This document shows, in pieces, positions 39,844 to 48,452 of a stretch of 64,000 bases of DNA. The stretch covers positions 434,001-498,000 of the forward strand of contig NZ_FMIR01000018.1 of assembly GCF_900095745.1 (NCBI RefSeq). The letters are read 5' to 3'. The position numbers and the translations under genes were made by a program. The stretch's first letter is position 1. Each line of letters starts with the position of its first letter. This DNA is from Microbacterium oxydans (GTDB lineage Bacteria > Actinomycetota > Actinomycetes > Actinomycetales > Microbacteriaceae). The notes beneath the pieces are model-generated. The model searched no databases. It was given only the letters and a program-made list of their open reading frames with translations, and had not been told where the DNA came from.

Positions 39844-41880
39844 ATGACGAACCCCACTGCCGCCGCCCTGATCGCTCGGTCGAACCGCCTCGGCGCCGAC
39901 CCCAAGAACACGAACTACGCCGGCGGGAACACCTCCGCCAAGGGCACCGAGACCGACCCCGTGACGGGGCAGCCCGTCGAGCTCATGTGGGTGAAGGGCT
40001 CGGGTGGCGACCTCGGCACCCTGAAGGAGAGCGGCCTCGCTGTGCTGCGCCTCGACCGCATGCGCGCTCTGGTCGACGTGTACCCCGGCATCGACCGGGA
40101 AGACGAGATGGTCGCCGCGTTCGACTACTGCCTGCACGGCAAGGGCGGCGCCGCCCCCTCGATCGACACCGCGATGCACGGGCTCGTCGACGCCGCGCAC
40201 GTCGACCACCTGCACCCCGACTCCGGCATCGCGATCGCGACGGCCACCGACGGAGAGGCGCTGACCGCGACCATCTTCGGCGACAAGGTCGTGTGGGTTC
40301 CGTGGCGTCGCCCCGGCTTCCAGCTCGGACTCGACATCGCCGCGATCAAGAAGCAGAACCCGCAGGCGATCGGCACCATCCTCGGCGGCCACGGCATCAC
40401 GGCCTGGGGCGACACCTCGGAAGAGGCCGAGGCCAACTCGCTGTGGATCATCGACACCGCGGCCGCATACATCGCCGAGCACGGCAAGGCTCAGCCGTTC
40501 GGCGGCGTCCGCTCCGGTTTCGAGGCTCTGGCCGCGACCGAGCGCCGCGAGCGCGCAGCGGCCCTCGCCGGCACCGTCCGCGGCATCGCATCGACCGACA
40601 AGCCGATGGTCGGACACTTCACCGACGCCGACGTGGTCCTCGACTTCCTGGCATCCGAGAAGGCGCCCGAACTCGCCGCTCTCGGCACCAGCTGCCCCGA
40701 TCACTTCCTGCGCACCAAGGTCAAGCCGCTGATCCTCGACCTGCCGGCCACGGCCTCCGCCGAGGAGCAGATCGCCCGTCTGCACGAGCTGCACGAGCAG
40801 TACCGCGCCGACTACCAGGCCTACTACGACGCGCACGCCACCGCCGAGTCGCCCGCGATCCGCGGAGCCGATCCGCTCATCGTTCTGATCCCCGGCGTGG
40901 GCATGTTCTCGTACGGCGCCAACAAGCAGACCGCCCGGGTCGCCGGCGAGTTCTACGTCAACGCGATCAACGTGATGCGCGGCGCCGAGGCGCTGTCGAC
41001 CTACGCGCCGATCTCGGATGCCGAGAAGTTCCGCATCGAGTACTGGGCACTGGAAGAGGCCAAGCTGCAGCGCCTGCCGAAGCCGAAGACACACCAGGGC
41101 CGCATCGCGTTCGTCACCGGCGCCGCCTCCGGCATCGGCAAGGCCATCGCCACCCGTCTCGCCGCCGAGGGCGCCTGCGTCGTGATCGCCGACCTCGACC
41201 TCGAGAAGGCCCAGGCCGCCGCCGCGGAACTCGGGAACACGGATGTCGCGATCGGCGTCGCCGCGAACGTCGCGGATGCCGATGCCGTGCAGGCCGCGCT
41301 GAACGAGGCGGTGCTCGCATTCGGCGGCGTCGACCTCGTCGTGAACAACGCCGGGCTCTCGCTCTCGAAGCCGCTGCTGGAAACCACCGAGAAGGACTGG
41401 GATCTGCAGCACGACGTCATGGCCAAGGGCTCGTTCCTCGTGTCGAAGGCCGCCGCGCGCGTGCTCATCGATCAGAAGCTCGGCGGCGACATCATCTACA
41501 TCTCGTCGAAGAACTCGGTCTTCGCCGGTCCGAACAACATCGCCTACTCCGCGACCAAGGCCGACCAGGCCCACCAGGTGCGCCTGCTCGCGGTCGAGCT
41601 CGGCGAGTTCGGCATCCGCGTGAACGGCATCAACCCCGACGGCGTCGTGCGCGGCTCCGGCATCTTCGCCTCGGGCTGGGGCGCGAACCGCGCAGCGACC
41701 TACGGTGTCGCGGAAGAGGACCTCGGCCAGTACTACGCCAACCGCACGATCCTCAAGCGCGAGGTCGTCCCCGAGAACGTCGCCGACGCGGTCTACGTCC
41801 TGACGGGCCCCGAGCTCAGCCGCACCACGGGCTTGCACATCCCCGTCGACTCCGGCGTCGCCGCGGCGTTCCTGCGATGA
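39844..41880 (+). CDS. rhaEW: Rhamnulose-1-phosphate aldolase / lactaldehyde dehydrogenase fusion
   Basis: 678 residues, two enzymes in one chain. The N-terminal class II aldolase half (about 1-410) has VDHLHPDSGIAIATA (about residue 120) and LGGHGITAWGDTSEE (about 180), which carry zinc histidines. The C-terminal SDR half (about 420-678) has FVTGAASGIGKAIATRL at about 424, VVNNAGLSLS at about 500, and IAYSATKADQ at about 563. Together they split L-rhamnulose-1-phosphate to DHAP and L-lactaldehyde and oxidise the aldehyde. This fusion replaces separate RhaD and AldA. GGAGAG precedes the ATG. rhaB follows after a repeat-rich gap. Confidence 0.95.
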   Translation: MTNPTAAALIARSNRLGADPKNTNYAGGNTSAKGTETDPVTGQPVELMWVKGSGGDLGTLKESGLAVLRLDRMRALVDVYPGIDREDEMVAAFDYCLHGKGGAAPSIDTAMHGLVDAAHVDHLHPDSGIAIATATDGEALTATIFGDKVVWVPWRRPGFQLGLDIAAIKKQNPQAIGTILGGHGITAWGDTSEEAEANSLWIIDTAAAYIAEHGKAQPFGGVRSGFEALAATERRERAAALAGTVRGIASTDKPMVGHFTDADVVLDFLASEKAPELAALGTSCPDHFLRTKVKPLILDLPATASAEEQIARLHELHEQYRADYQAYYDAHATAESPAIRGADPLIVLIPGVGMFSYGANKQTARVAGEFYVNAINVMRGAEALSTYAPISDAEKFRIEYWALEEAKLQRLPKPKTHQGRIAFVTGAASGIGKAIATRLAAEGACVVIADLDLEKAQAAAAELGNTDVAIGVAANVADADAVQAALNEAVLAFGGVDLVVNNAGLSLSKPLLETTEKDWDLQHDVMAKGSFLVSKAAARVLIDQKLGGDIIYISSKNSVFAGPNNIAYSATKADQAHQVRLLAVELGEFGIRVNGINPDGVVRGSGIFASGWGANRAATYGVAEEDLGQYYANRTILKREVVPENVADAVYVLTGPELSRTTGLHIPVDSGVAAAFLR

Positions 41881-41888
41881 CTCCCGTC

Positions 41889-41972
41889 CGTCGAGTGCAC
41901 GGCTTCGCGCCGAGTGCACGCGTTGTTCACGTCGACCGGCCGTGCACTCGGGCGGATGCCGTGCACTCGACG
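41889..41972. repeat. Nested inverted repeats of GTGCAC units
   Basis: Outer arms CGTCGAGTGCACGGC (41889-41903) / GCCGTGCACTCGACG (41958-41972) are perfect over 15 bases. Inner arms CCGAGTGCACG (41910-41920) / CGTGCACTCGG (41941-41951) are perfect over 11. The 84-base element fills nearly the whole rhaEW-rhaB gap and could fold into a long hairpin. Confidence 0.7.
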
Positions 41973-41986
41973 AACGGAGAACCCCG

Positions 41987-43384
41987 ATGAGCGTCCGCGC
42001 GGTCGCGGCGGTCGACCTCGGCGCGACCAGCGGGCGCGTGATGATCGGGCGGATCGGCGACGGGAAACTCGACCTCGAGCTCGTGTCGCGGTTCCCGAAC
42101 GGACCGGTCGAGCGCGCAGACGGACTGCACTGGAACTTCGGCGCCCTGTACGAGCACGTCGTGGCGGGACTCGCCGAGGCCGTGCGCCGTGAGCCGCGCA
42201 TCGAGAGCATCGGCATCGACTCGTGGGCCGTCGACTACGGTCTGCTGAAAGACGGCGAGCTGCTCGCAGAGCCGTTCCACTACCGCGATGGGCGCTCTGC
42301 GCGTGGCGTCGACGAAGTGCACGCGATCGCGCCGTTCGCCGAGCTGTATCAGCGCAACGGCCTGCAATTCCTGCCCTTCAACACGCTGTACCAGTACCGC
42401 GTCGACGAACGCCTCGCCGACGCCGATACTGCGCTCCTGATCCCCGACCTCATCGCCTTCCTGCTCACCGGTGTCGCGGTGGCCGAGCGCACGAACGCCT
42501 CGACCACCGGTCTGCTGGGCGTCGAATCCGGCGACTGGGACGACGAGCTGGCCGGTCGCCTCGGCATCCCGTCGCGCATCCTGCCGCCGCTCGTCGATCC
42601 CGGCACGACCATCGGCCGCCTTCGGCCCGAGCTCGTGGCGACCATCGGCATCGACCTGCCCGTGATCGCGGTCGGCTCGCACGACACCGCATCGGCCGTC
42701 GTCGCCGCTCCCCTGTCGACACCGCACTCCGCGTACATCTCCTGCGGAACGTGGGGCCTGGTCGGCGTGGAGCTCACGGAGCCGGTGCTGACGGATGCCG
42801 CTCGCACCGCGAACTTCACCCACGAACTCGGCGTGGACGGTCGCTATCGGTTCCTGCACAACGTCACGGGGCTCTGGCTCCTCAGCGAGACCGTGCGCGC
42901 CTGGGAGGCCGAAGACGGTTCACGCATCGATCTGCCGGAGCTGCTCGCCGCGGCATCCGAGGTCGCCGACGAGGTGCCGGTGTTCGATGCGAACGACTCG
43001 TCGTTGAGTGCGCCCGGCGACATGCCAGGGCGGATCGCGGCAGTCCTCGGCGACCATGCCCCGAGCTCACGACCGGCGTTCACCCGTTCGATCGTGGAGT
43101 CGATCGCCGCGGCCTTCGCGGACGCCGTGCAGACGGCCGCGGACCTCTCGGGCCGCGAACTCGACAGCATCCATCTCGTGGGCGGCGGATCGCTCAACCG
43201 ACTCCTGTGCCAGGCCACGGCCGACCGCACGGGGTTGCCGGTGCTCGCGGGTCCGGTCGAGGCGACGGCTCTCGGCAACGTGCTCGTCCAGGCCCGGGCC
43301 CTCGGCGCCGCACCCGCGTCGCTCGAGGAGCTGCGCGCCGTGGTCGCCGCGACGCACGCTCCGACGCGCTTCGACCCGCGCTGA
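41987..43384 (+). CDS. rhaB: Rhamnulokinase
   Basis: 465 residues, FGGY carbohydrate kinase. The phosphate loop is AVDLGATSGRVMIGRI at residues 7-22, the substrate region SIGIDSWAVDYGLLKDGELL is at about 70, the hinge is AISCGTWGLVGVEL-like around 250, and HLVGGGSLNRLLCQATADR is near 395. It phosphorylates L-rhamnulose at C1 for the aldolase. ATG 41987 follows GGAGA and a repeat-rich gap; the frame upstream to 41942 runs into the repeats. It lies downstream of rhaEW and is convergent with the transporter operon. Confidence 0.95.
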   Translation: MSVRAVAAVDLGATSGRVMIGRIGDGKLDLELVSRFPNGPVERADGLHWNFGALYEHVVAGLAEAVRREPRIESIGIDSWAVDYGLLKDGELLAEPFHYRDGRSARGVDEVHAIAPFAELYQRNGLQFLPFNTLYQYRVDERLADADTALLIPDLIAFLLTGVAVAERTNASTTGLLGVESGDWDDELAGRLGIPSRILPPLVDPGTTIGRLRPELVATIGIDLPVIAVGSHDTASAVVAAPLSTPHSAYISCGTWGLVGVELTEPVLTDAARTANFTHELGVDGRYRFLHNVTGLWLLSETVRAWEAEDGSRIDLPELLAAASEVADEVPVFDANDSSLSAPGDMPGRIAAVLGDHAPSSRPAFTRSIVESIAAAFADAVQTAADLSGRELDSIHLVGGGSLNRLLCQATADRTGLPVLAGPVEATALGNVLVQARALGAAPASLEELRAVVAATHAPTRFDPR

Positions 43385-43426
43385 CCCGCGCCGACCCGCG
43401 CTCGCGCTCCGCGGGGTCCACGCCTC

Positions 43427-43498
43427 GGGCGGAGTTCTCGCCGTCGGGCGGACGATCGCGGGGCTGACCTCCGCCCATCGCCGAGAAGTCCGCCCGAC
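43427..43498. repeat. Imperfect inverted repeat after rhaB
   Basis: GGGCGGAGTTCTCGCCG (43427-43443) against CGCCGAGAAGTCCGCCC (43479-43495), 15 of 17 paired. GTCGGGCGGAC (43443-43453) / GTCCGCCCGAC (43488-43498) is a perfect alternative pairing. Confidence 0.6.
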
Positions 43499-43503
43499 GC
43501 CGA

Positions 43504-43569
43504 GGCGTACGCGAAGAGACCCCGGGGCGTACGCGAAGAGGACCCGAGCCGCACGTGAAGAGGGCGCCG
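43504..43569. repeat. Three tandem 22-bp repeats
   Basis: Units begin at 43504, 43526 and 43548. The first two share GGCGTACGCGAAGAG exactly, and the third is GCCGCACGTGAAGAG (12 of 15). The third unit runs into the terminator stem. Confidence 0.7.
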
Positions 43570-43591
43570 GAGCCGAAGCCCCGACGCCCTC
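43560..43591. terminator. Hairpin between rhaB and rhaS
   Basis: GAGGGCG (43560-43566) / CGCCCTC (43585-43591) with an 18-base loop, 12 bp beyond the rhaS stop. It can end both converging operons. Confidence 0.5.
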
Positions 43592-43603
43592 TCGCGAGGC
43601 GAC

Positions 43604-44647
43604 TCAGAAGTCGAAGTCGCCGATGTTGTCCGCGTTGAACACGAACGGGTCTCCCAGCAGGACCACGCCGTCGGCGCCGACCTCGTACTCGCCGAGGTCA
43701 CCGGCCTCGAAGGTGTCGCCCTCCTTGCCGGTGATGTCGCCCTCGACCAGTGCCTTGGCCGCGAAGGCCGATAGGTAGCCGAGGTCGGCCGGGTTCCACA
43801 GCGCGAACGAGGTGACGGTGCCATCCTCCACGTACTCGCGCATCTGGTTCGGCGTGCCGAGCCCGGTCAGCGCGACCTTGCCCTTGTAGTCCGACGTGGA
43901 GAGGTAGCGCGCCGCTGCCGCGATACCGACCGTGGTCGGCGAGACGATGCCCTTCAGCTCGGGGTGGCTCTGCAGCAGGGCCGCCGTCTTGTCGAACGAC
44001 GTCTGGTCTTCGTCGTCGCCGTAGACGGTCTCGACGATCGTGATGTCGGGGTAGTCGCTCGCGACGTACTCCTTCATCAGCTCGATCCAGGCGTTCTGGT
44101 TCGTGGCGTTGGCCGATGCCGACAGCACGGCGATCTCGCCCGCTCCGCCGATCTGCTCGGCGATCTGATCGATCTGCACCTTGGCGATTCCCTCGGAGTC
44201 GGCCTGGTTGATGAACAGGTCGCGGCACTCGGGGTTGGTGTCGGAGTCGAAGGTGACGACCTTCACTCCGGCGTCCCGTGCCTCGTTGAGCGCGTCACAG
44301 ATGGCCTTCGGGTCGTTCGCCGAGACGACGAGCGCGCCGACCGCCTGCTGCGTGGCGGTGTTGATGTAGCTCACCTGGGCGTCGGGCGTGGCCTCGGCCG
44401 GGCCGACCTCGGCAAACGTGCCGCCGAACTCCTCGACGGCCTTCTTGCCACCCTCGCTGGAGGTGTCGAAGTACGGGTTTCCGAGGTTCTTGGGCAGGAA
44501 CGTGATCGACAGGTTGTCGGATCCGCCGCCCTCGCCGGAGCCTGCGTCGCCCGACCCGCTGCCGGTGTCGGCGCAGCCGGTCAGCACGAGCGCTGCGGCG
44601 ACGGCCACGGCGGCGAACGCCGAGACCCTCTTGCGTGCAAACGTCAT
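43604..44647 (-). CDS. rhaS: Rhamnose ABC transporter substrate-binding lipoprotein
   Basis: 347 residues. A lipoprotein signal ends ...ALVLTGC (Cys about residue 24) with a Gly/Ser-rich linker after it. The type I binding fold includes SITFLPKNLGNPYFDTSSEG, VGALVVSANDPKAICDALNE, TFDSDTNPECRDLFINQAD and LTGLGTPNQMREYVEDGTVT, matching RhaS of the rhaSTPQ importers. It captures L-rhamnose outside the membrane. AAGGAAG precedes ATG 44647, so the longer frame is not used. It is the last gene of the minus-strand operon rhaT-rhaP-rhaQ-rhaS, 55 bp after rhaQ. Confidence 0.94.
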   Translation of the reverse strand: MTFARKRVSAFAAVAVAAALVLTGCADTGSGSGDAGSGEGGGSDNLSITFLPKNLGNPYFDTSSEGGKKAVEEFGGTFAEVGPAEATPDAQVSYINTATQQAVGALVVSANDPKAICDALNEARDAGVKVVTFDSDTNPECRDLFINQADSEGIAKVQIDQIAEQIGGAGEIAVLSASANATNQNAWIELMKEYVASDYPDITIVETVYGDDEDQTSFDKTAALLQSHPELKGIVSPTTVGIAAAARYLSTSDYKGKVALTGLGTPNQMREYVEDGTVTSFALWNPADLGYLSAFAAKALVEGDITGKEGDTFEAGDLGEYEVGADGVVLLGDPFVFNADNIGDFDF

Positions 44648-44702
44648 TGTTCTTCCTTTCGTGATGATCGCCGTGGGCGGATGCCGACGACGAGAGGCTG
44701 CC

Positions 44703-45752
44703 TCATGGTGCGGGAGAGGCTGCGACGCGGAGCGGTGGCCCAGCCTTGGCACGGACGCGCTGCGCCCAGGCGAGGACGCTGGCTGCGACGACCGAGAAGA
44801 TCAGCAGGCCACCGGTGATGATGTTGATGACGTCGGAGGTGACGCCGGCGAGGCGGAGACCGCTGCCGAGCACCCCGATCAGGAGCACCGCGGCGACGAC
44901 GCCGTGCAGGTGCCCCCGCCCGCCGAACACCGACACCCCACCGAGGACCACGGCCGCGATGACCTGGAGCTCGAGCCCCGTAGCGTTGTCGCCGCGGGCG
45001 CTGCCGAAGCGCAGCGTGTAGAAGATGCCGGCGAACGCCGCGACCACCCCCGACAGCATGAAGAGGATGAACTTCGTCCGCTCGACGTGCACACCCGAGA
45101 ACCGGGCCGCGTCCTTCGAGAGTCCGATCGCGTAGATGCCCCGGCCGAACGGGGTGAAGTGCAGCATCACGGCGAAGATCGCGAGCAGGATCAGGAACGG
45201 GATCACGATGTACGGGATGGTGGTGCCGGCGATCTTCGCCTTCGCCAGTGCCGTCCACATCTCCGGGAAGTCGGTCACGGCGGTGGTCCCGAGCAGGCCG
45301 ACGGCGAGTCCGCGGAACAGCGCCAGCGTGCCGATCGTGACGGCGAGCGATGGCAGCCCGACGACCGTGACGAGAAAGCCGTTGAACGCTCCGCCGATGA
45401 CACCGACCGCGAGAGCGGCCAGGGCGGCGACCTCGAACGGTGCGCCCGACTCGGTGAGCACACCCGTGACGACGCTGGCGAGGCCCACCATCGAACCGAC
45501 CGAGAGGTCGATCTCGCCGGTGATCATGACGAGGGTCATCGGCAGGGCGATCAGCAGGATCGGGGCGACGTCGAGCAGCAGGTAGTTGACGGTGATGGGC
45601 TGCGCGAACCCGCGGATCGACACGACGGACACGAGCACGACCAGCACGAGCAGACCGATCGTCGCGAACTCGCGGTTGATGAGGATGCGTCGCCACAGGG
45701 GCCGGTCGTAGTCCCGGATCACCCGGACCCCGGAGGTGGTGGTCGTGGTCAT
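44703..45752 (-). CDS. rhaQ: Rhamnose ABC transporter permease (second)
   Basis: 349 residues, about nine membrane helices of the BPD_transp_2 group. LPMTLVMITGEIDLSVGSMV (about residue 60) is the conserved cytoplasmic loop, FLVTVVGLPSLAVTIGTLAL lies near 115, and AVVLGGVSVFGGRGHLHGVV near 280. With RhaP it forms the heterodimeric rhamnose channel. ATG 45752 overlaps the rhaP stop by four bases, which fixes the start against a longer frame to 45932. Which of the two permeases is P or Q is assigned by gene order only. Confidence 0.92.
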   Translation of the reverse strand: MTTTTTSGVRVIRDYDRPLWRRILINREFATIGLLVLVVLVSVVSIRGFAQPITVNYLLLDVAPILLIALPMTLVMITGEIDLSVGSMVGLASVVTGVLTESGAPFEVAALAALAVGVIGGAFNGFLVTVVGLPSLAVTIGTLALFRGLAVGLLGTTAVTDFPEMWTALAKAKIAGTTIPYIVIPFLILLAIFAVMLHFTPFGRGIYAIGLSKDAARFSGVHVERTKFILFMLSGVVAAFAGIFYTLRFGSARGDNATGLELQVIAAVVLGGVSVFGGRGHLHGVVAAVLLIGVLGSGLRLAGVTSDVINIITGGLLIFSVVAASVLAWAQRVRAKAGPPLRVAASPAP

Positions 45753-46777
45753 GATTCGTCCCTTGCCTCGATGAGCTGCCGTTTCTGTCGTACGGCGAGC
45801 AGCCGGTCGAGCACGATCGCTCCGATGATGAGCACGCCCACCACGGCGCGCTGCCAGAAGTCGGGGATGCCGAGGATGGGCAGCGCCCGGTTGATGGTCA
45901 TCAGCAGCATCGCGCCGATGGCCGCACCCCACACGGAGCCGACGCCGCCGGTGATCGCGATGCCGCCGATGACGGCCGCACCCACAGCATCCAGCTCCCA
46001 GCCTGAGCCGACCTGCGAGCTCACCGATCCGTACCGCGTCACATAGAACACACCCGCGAGTCCGGCCAGAGCTCCCGAGAGCACGAACGCGCTGAGCACC
46101 CGTCGGGTGGTCTTGAGGCCGTAGAGTTCGGCGGCTCCCGGGTCGGATCCGATCGCGTAGTACTCGCGGCCGCCGCGGGTGTTGCGCATGTACCAGGCGG
46201 CGAGCGCCAGCACGATGATCGCGACGATGGAGAGCACCGGGATCGTGAGGATCTGCTGGGTTCCCAGGCGCAGGAAGTCCTTCGGGAGATCGGAGGGGTG
46301 CACCTGGTCACTGCCGGTCCAGAGCACGTTGATGCCGCGGTAGGCATACAGCGTGCCCAGCGTGATCACCATCGCCGGCACCTTGGCGAAAGCCACCAGC
46401 GCGCCGTTCACCAGCCCCAGGAGAGCGCCGAAGATCACGGCGGCGATGACGACGATCGGGATCGGGATGCCGGGCACGTCGATGAAGAGCCGTCCGGTCA
46501 GGAAGGCGGTGAGCCCCATGACCGAGCCGACCGAGAGATCGACGTTGCGGGTGATGATGACGATCGCCTGTCCGACGGCCACGAGCACGAGGATCGACGG
46601 CGTCAGCAGCAGGTCGCGCCACCCGTCGGCGCTGAACAGGAAGTTCGGGTTCTTCACGGTGGCCGCGACGACCACCAGGACGAGGGCGGCGAAGATGCCG
46701 AGTTCGCGCGCGCGTCCGATGCCGCCGGGCTTCTTCGCGAACGCGGGTGCCGGTGCGGCCAGTGCCGTGGTGCTCAT
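45749..46777 (-). CDS. rhaP: Rhamnose ABC transporter permease (first)
   Basis: 342 residues, about nine membrane helices. VGQAIVIITRNVDLSVGSVM near residue 67 is the family loop, VPAMVITLGTLYAYRGINVL near 132, and AAVIGGIAITGGVGSVWGA near 270. The N-terminal Ala/Pro segment is cytoplasmic. It pairs with RhaQ. It overlaps rhaT upstream (ATGA 46774-46777) and rhaQ downstream (45749-45752), so all three membrane parts are translated as one block. Confidence 0.92.
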   Translation of the reverse strand: MSTTALAAPAPAFAKKPGGIGRARELGIFAALVLVVVAATVKNPNFLFSADGWRDLLLTPSILVLVAVGQAIVIITRNVDLSVGSVMGLTAFLTGRLFIDVPGIPIPIVVIAAVIFGALLGLVNGALVAFAKVPAMVITLGTLYAYRGINVLWTGSDQVHPSDLPKDFLRLGTQQILTIPVLSIVAIIVLALAAWYMRNTRGGREYYAIGSDPGAAELYGLKTTRRVLSAFVLSGALAGLAGVFYVTRYGSVSSQVGSGWELDAVGAAVIGGIAITGGVGSVWGAAIGAMLLMTINRALPILGIPDFWQRAVVGVLIIGAIVLDRLLAVRQKRQLIEARDES

Positions 46778-48303
46778 GCGTGCTGCTCCGATGCGTGCGT
46801 GGCGGCGAACATGACGTTCTCGCTGGTGGCGTCCTCACGGTCGAGCTCGGCGGTGATCCGGCCCTCACGCATGACGAGCACGCGGTCGGCCATTCCGAGC
46901 ACCTCGGGGAGCTCGGACGAGATCATCAGGATCCCCATCCCCTCACCCGCCAGCTGCGAGAGCAGCCGGTGCACCTCGGACTTGGTGCCGACGTCGATCC
47001 CTCGGGTCGGCTCGTCGATGATGAGCACTCGCGGGTCGGTAGCCAGCCACTTGGCCAGCACGACCTTCTGCTGGTTGCCGCCGGAGAGGGTGGCGGCCAC
47101 GGTGTCGAGCGCGTGCGTCTTGACCTCGAGGCGAGACGCCCAGATCTTCGCCGCACGGTTCTCCATGCCGGTGGTGATCAGGCCCCACTTGGCGAGATTG
47201 CGACGGATGGCGAGGGTGATGTTGCCGCCGACGCTCGCATCGATCACGAGGCCCTGCTTGCGCCGGTCCTCCGGCACGAGGGCGAGGCCGTGGCGCATGG
47301 CGGCGGTGGGGTTGCGGCGCGGCACACCGGCGCCGAGCATCCGCACTTCGCCCTCGCGGTAGCCGTCTACACCGAACACGGCGCGGGCGACCTCGCTGCG
47401 GCCGGCGCCGACGAGTCCGGCGAGCGCGACGATCTCGCCCGCGCGCACCGTGAAGGAGATGTCGTGGAAGACGCCGGGGCTGGTGAGCCCGCGCACCTCG
47501 AGGAGCGGTTCGCCGATCTCGGCCGCCTGCTTCGGGAAGAGTTCGGTGACGTCGCGTCCGACCATCTGCCGCACGAGGTCGTCGACCGTGGTCTCGGCGA
47601 TGGGCGTCGTGTCGATGTAGGCACCATCGCGCATGACGGTGACCGTGTCGCACAGGTCGAACACCTCGTCGAAGCGGTGCGAGATGAACAGGATCGCGCG
47701 GCCCTCGTCGCGCAGGCTCCGCGCGACCGCGAACAGCCGATCGACCTCGACGCCGCTGAGCGCCGCGGTCGGCTCGTCCATGATCAGCACACTGGCGTCG
47801 AGCGAGATGGCCTTCGCGATCTCGATGATCTGCTGGTCGGCGATCGAGAGGCCCTCAGTGATGCGGTCAGGATCGAGCGCGACGCCGAGGCGACGGAAGA
47901 TCTGGTCGACCTCGGTGCGCATGGCCTTGCGGTCGATTCGACCGAGAGCACCCGTCGGCTGGCGACCCATGAAGATGTTCTCGGTGACCGAGAGGTCGGG
48001 GAAGAGCGTCGGCTCCTGGTAGATCACCGCGATGCCCGCGGCCTTCGACTGGGCGGTGCTCGTGAAGTCGACGTCTTCGCCGTGCAGACGGAAGTCGCCC
48101 GAGTCACGGCGGTAGAGCCCGGCCATGATCTTCACGAGCGTCGACTTGCCGGCGCCGTTCTCGCCGATGAGGGCGTGGATGGACCGCGACTGCAGCGTGA
48201 GGCTTCCGGAGCGCAGCGCGATGACGGGCCCGAAGGACTTCACGACACGGTGCAGCTCGAGCGCGGTGGGGGGAGCACTGCGGGCGGGTGCTTCGTCGAC
48301 CAC
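46774..48303 (-). CDS. rhaT: Rhamnose ABC transporter ATPase, two domains
   Basis: 509 residues, twin cassettes. The first has [16 protein letters not shown] at about residue 50 and VLIMDEPTAALSG at about 173. The second has degenerate ALAGLVGAGRSEVARAV at about 300, [16 protein letters not shown] at about 405 and [14 protein letters not shown]. It belongs to the RbsA-like group and drives rhamnose import. The GTG start at 48303 has GGAGAGGAAAG upstream. It is first in the operon, and a perfect 16-base palindromic operator lies 47 bases before it. The name rhaT follows rhizobial use and is not the E. coli symporter RhaT. Confidence 0.93.
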   Translation of the reverse strand: MVDEAPARSAPPTALELHRVVKSFGPVIALRSGSLTLQSRSIHALIGENGAGKSTLVKIMAGLYRRDSGDFRLHGEDVDFTSTAQSKAAGIAVIYQEPTLFPDLSVTENIFMGRQPTGALGRIDRKAMRTEVDQIFRRLGVALDPDRITEGLSIADQQIIEIAKAISLDASVLIMDEPTAALSGVEVDRLFAVARSLRDEGRAILFISHRFDEVFDLCDTVTVMRDGAYIDTTPIAETTVDDLVRQMVGRDVTELFPKQAAEIGEPLLEVRGLTSPGVFHDISFTVRAGEIVALAGLVGAGRSEVARAVFGVDGYREGEVRMLGAGVPRRNPTAAMRHGLALVPEDRRKQGLVIDASVGGNITLAIRRNLAKWGLITTGMENRAAKIWASRLEVKTHALDTVAATLSGGNQQKVVLAKWLATDPRVLIIDEPTRGIDVGTKSEVHRLLSQLAGEGMGILMISSELPEVLGMADRVLVMREGRITAELDREDATSENVMFAATHASEQHA

Positions 48304-48349
48304 GGGCTTTCCTCTCCGTTGAGGGGGATGATTGTGCGGAATGAATCTA

Positions 48350-48365
48350 CCTGAATCGATTCAGG
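48350..48365. promoter_or_regulatory. Perfect LacI-type operator of the rhamnose transporter operon
   Basis: CCTGAATCGATTCAGG, a 16-base perfect palindrome with a central CG. It contains TGAATCGATTCA, the same form as the rhaM operator, and lies just downstream of the rhaT promoter. Confidence 0.8.
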
Positions 48366-48378
48366 CGGGTTTCAGGCT

Positions 48379-48406
48379 AGTGTATGTGATGCGAGCCTCA
48401 GGTCAA
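48379..48406 (-). promoter_or_regulatory. Promoter of rhaTPQS
   Basis: On the minus strand TTGACC (48406-48401), a 16-base spacer and TACACT (48384-48379). The operator lies at about +7 to +22, a blocking position. Confidence 0.55.
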
Positions 48407-48452
48407 GCCCCGATGCTCGAACCGTGATCCGCCCGACGACGAGAGGAGAGCC

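Noticed and set aside
39715..42216. 833-codon minus-strand open frame
   Set aside because: It is opposite the rhaEW fusion, which has intact aldolase and SDR motifs.
41881..43603. CRISPR array in the repeat-rich gaps of the rha cluster
   Set aside because: The tandem units are 22 bp with no spacers, only three copies exist and no cas gene is present.
46747..48354. 535-codon plus-strand open frame
   Set aside because: It is antisense to the rhamnose ATPase with both Walker motifs intact.
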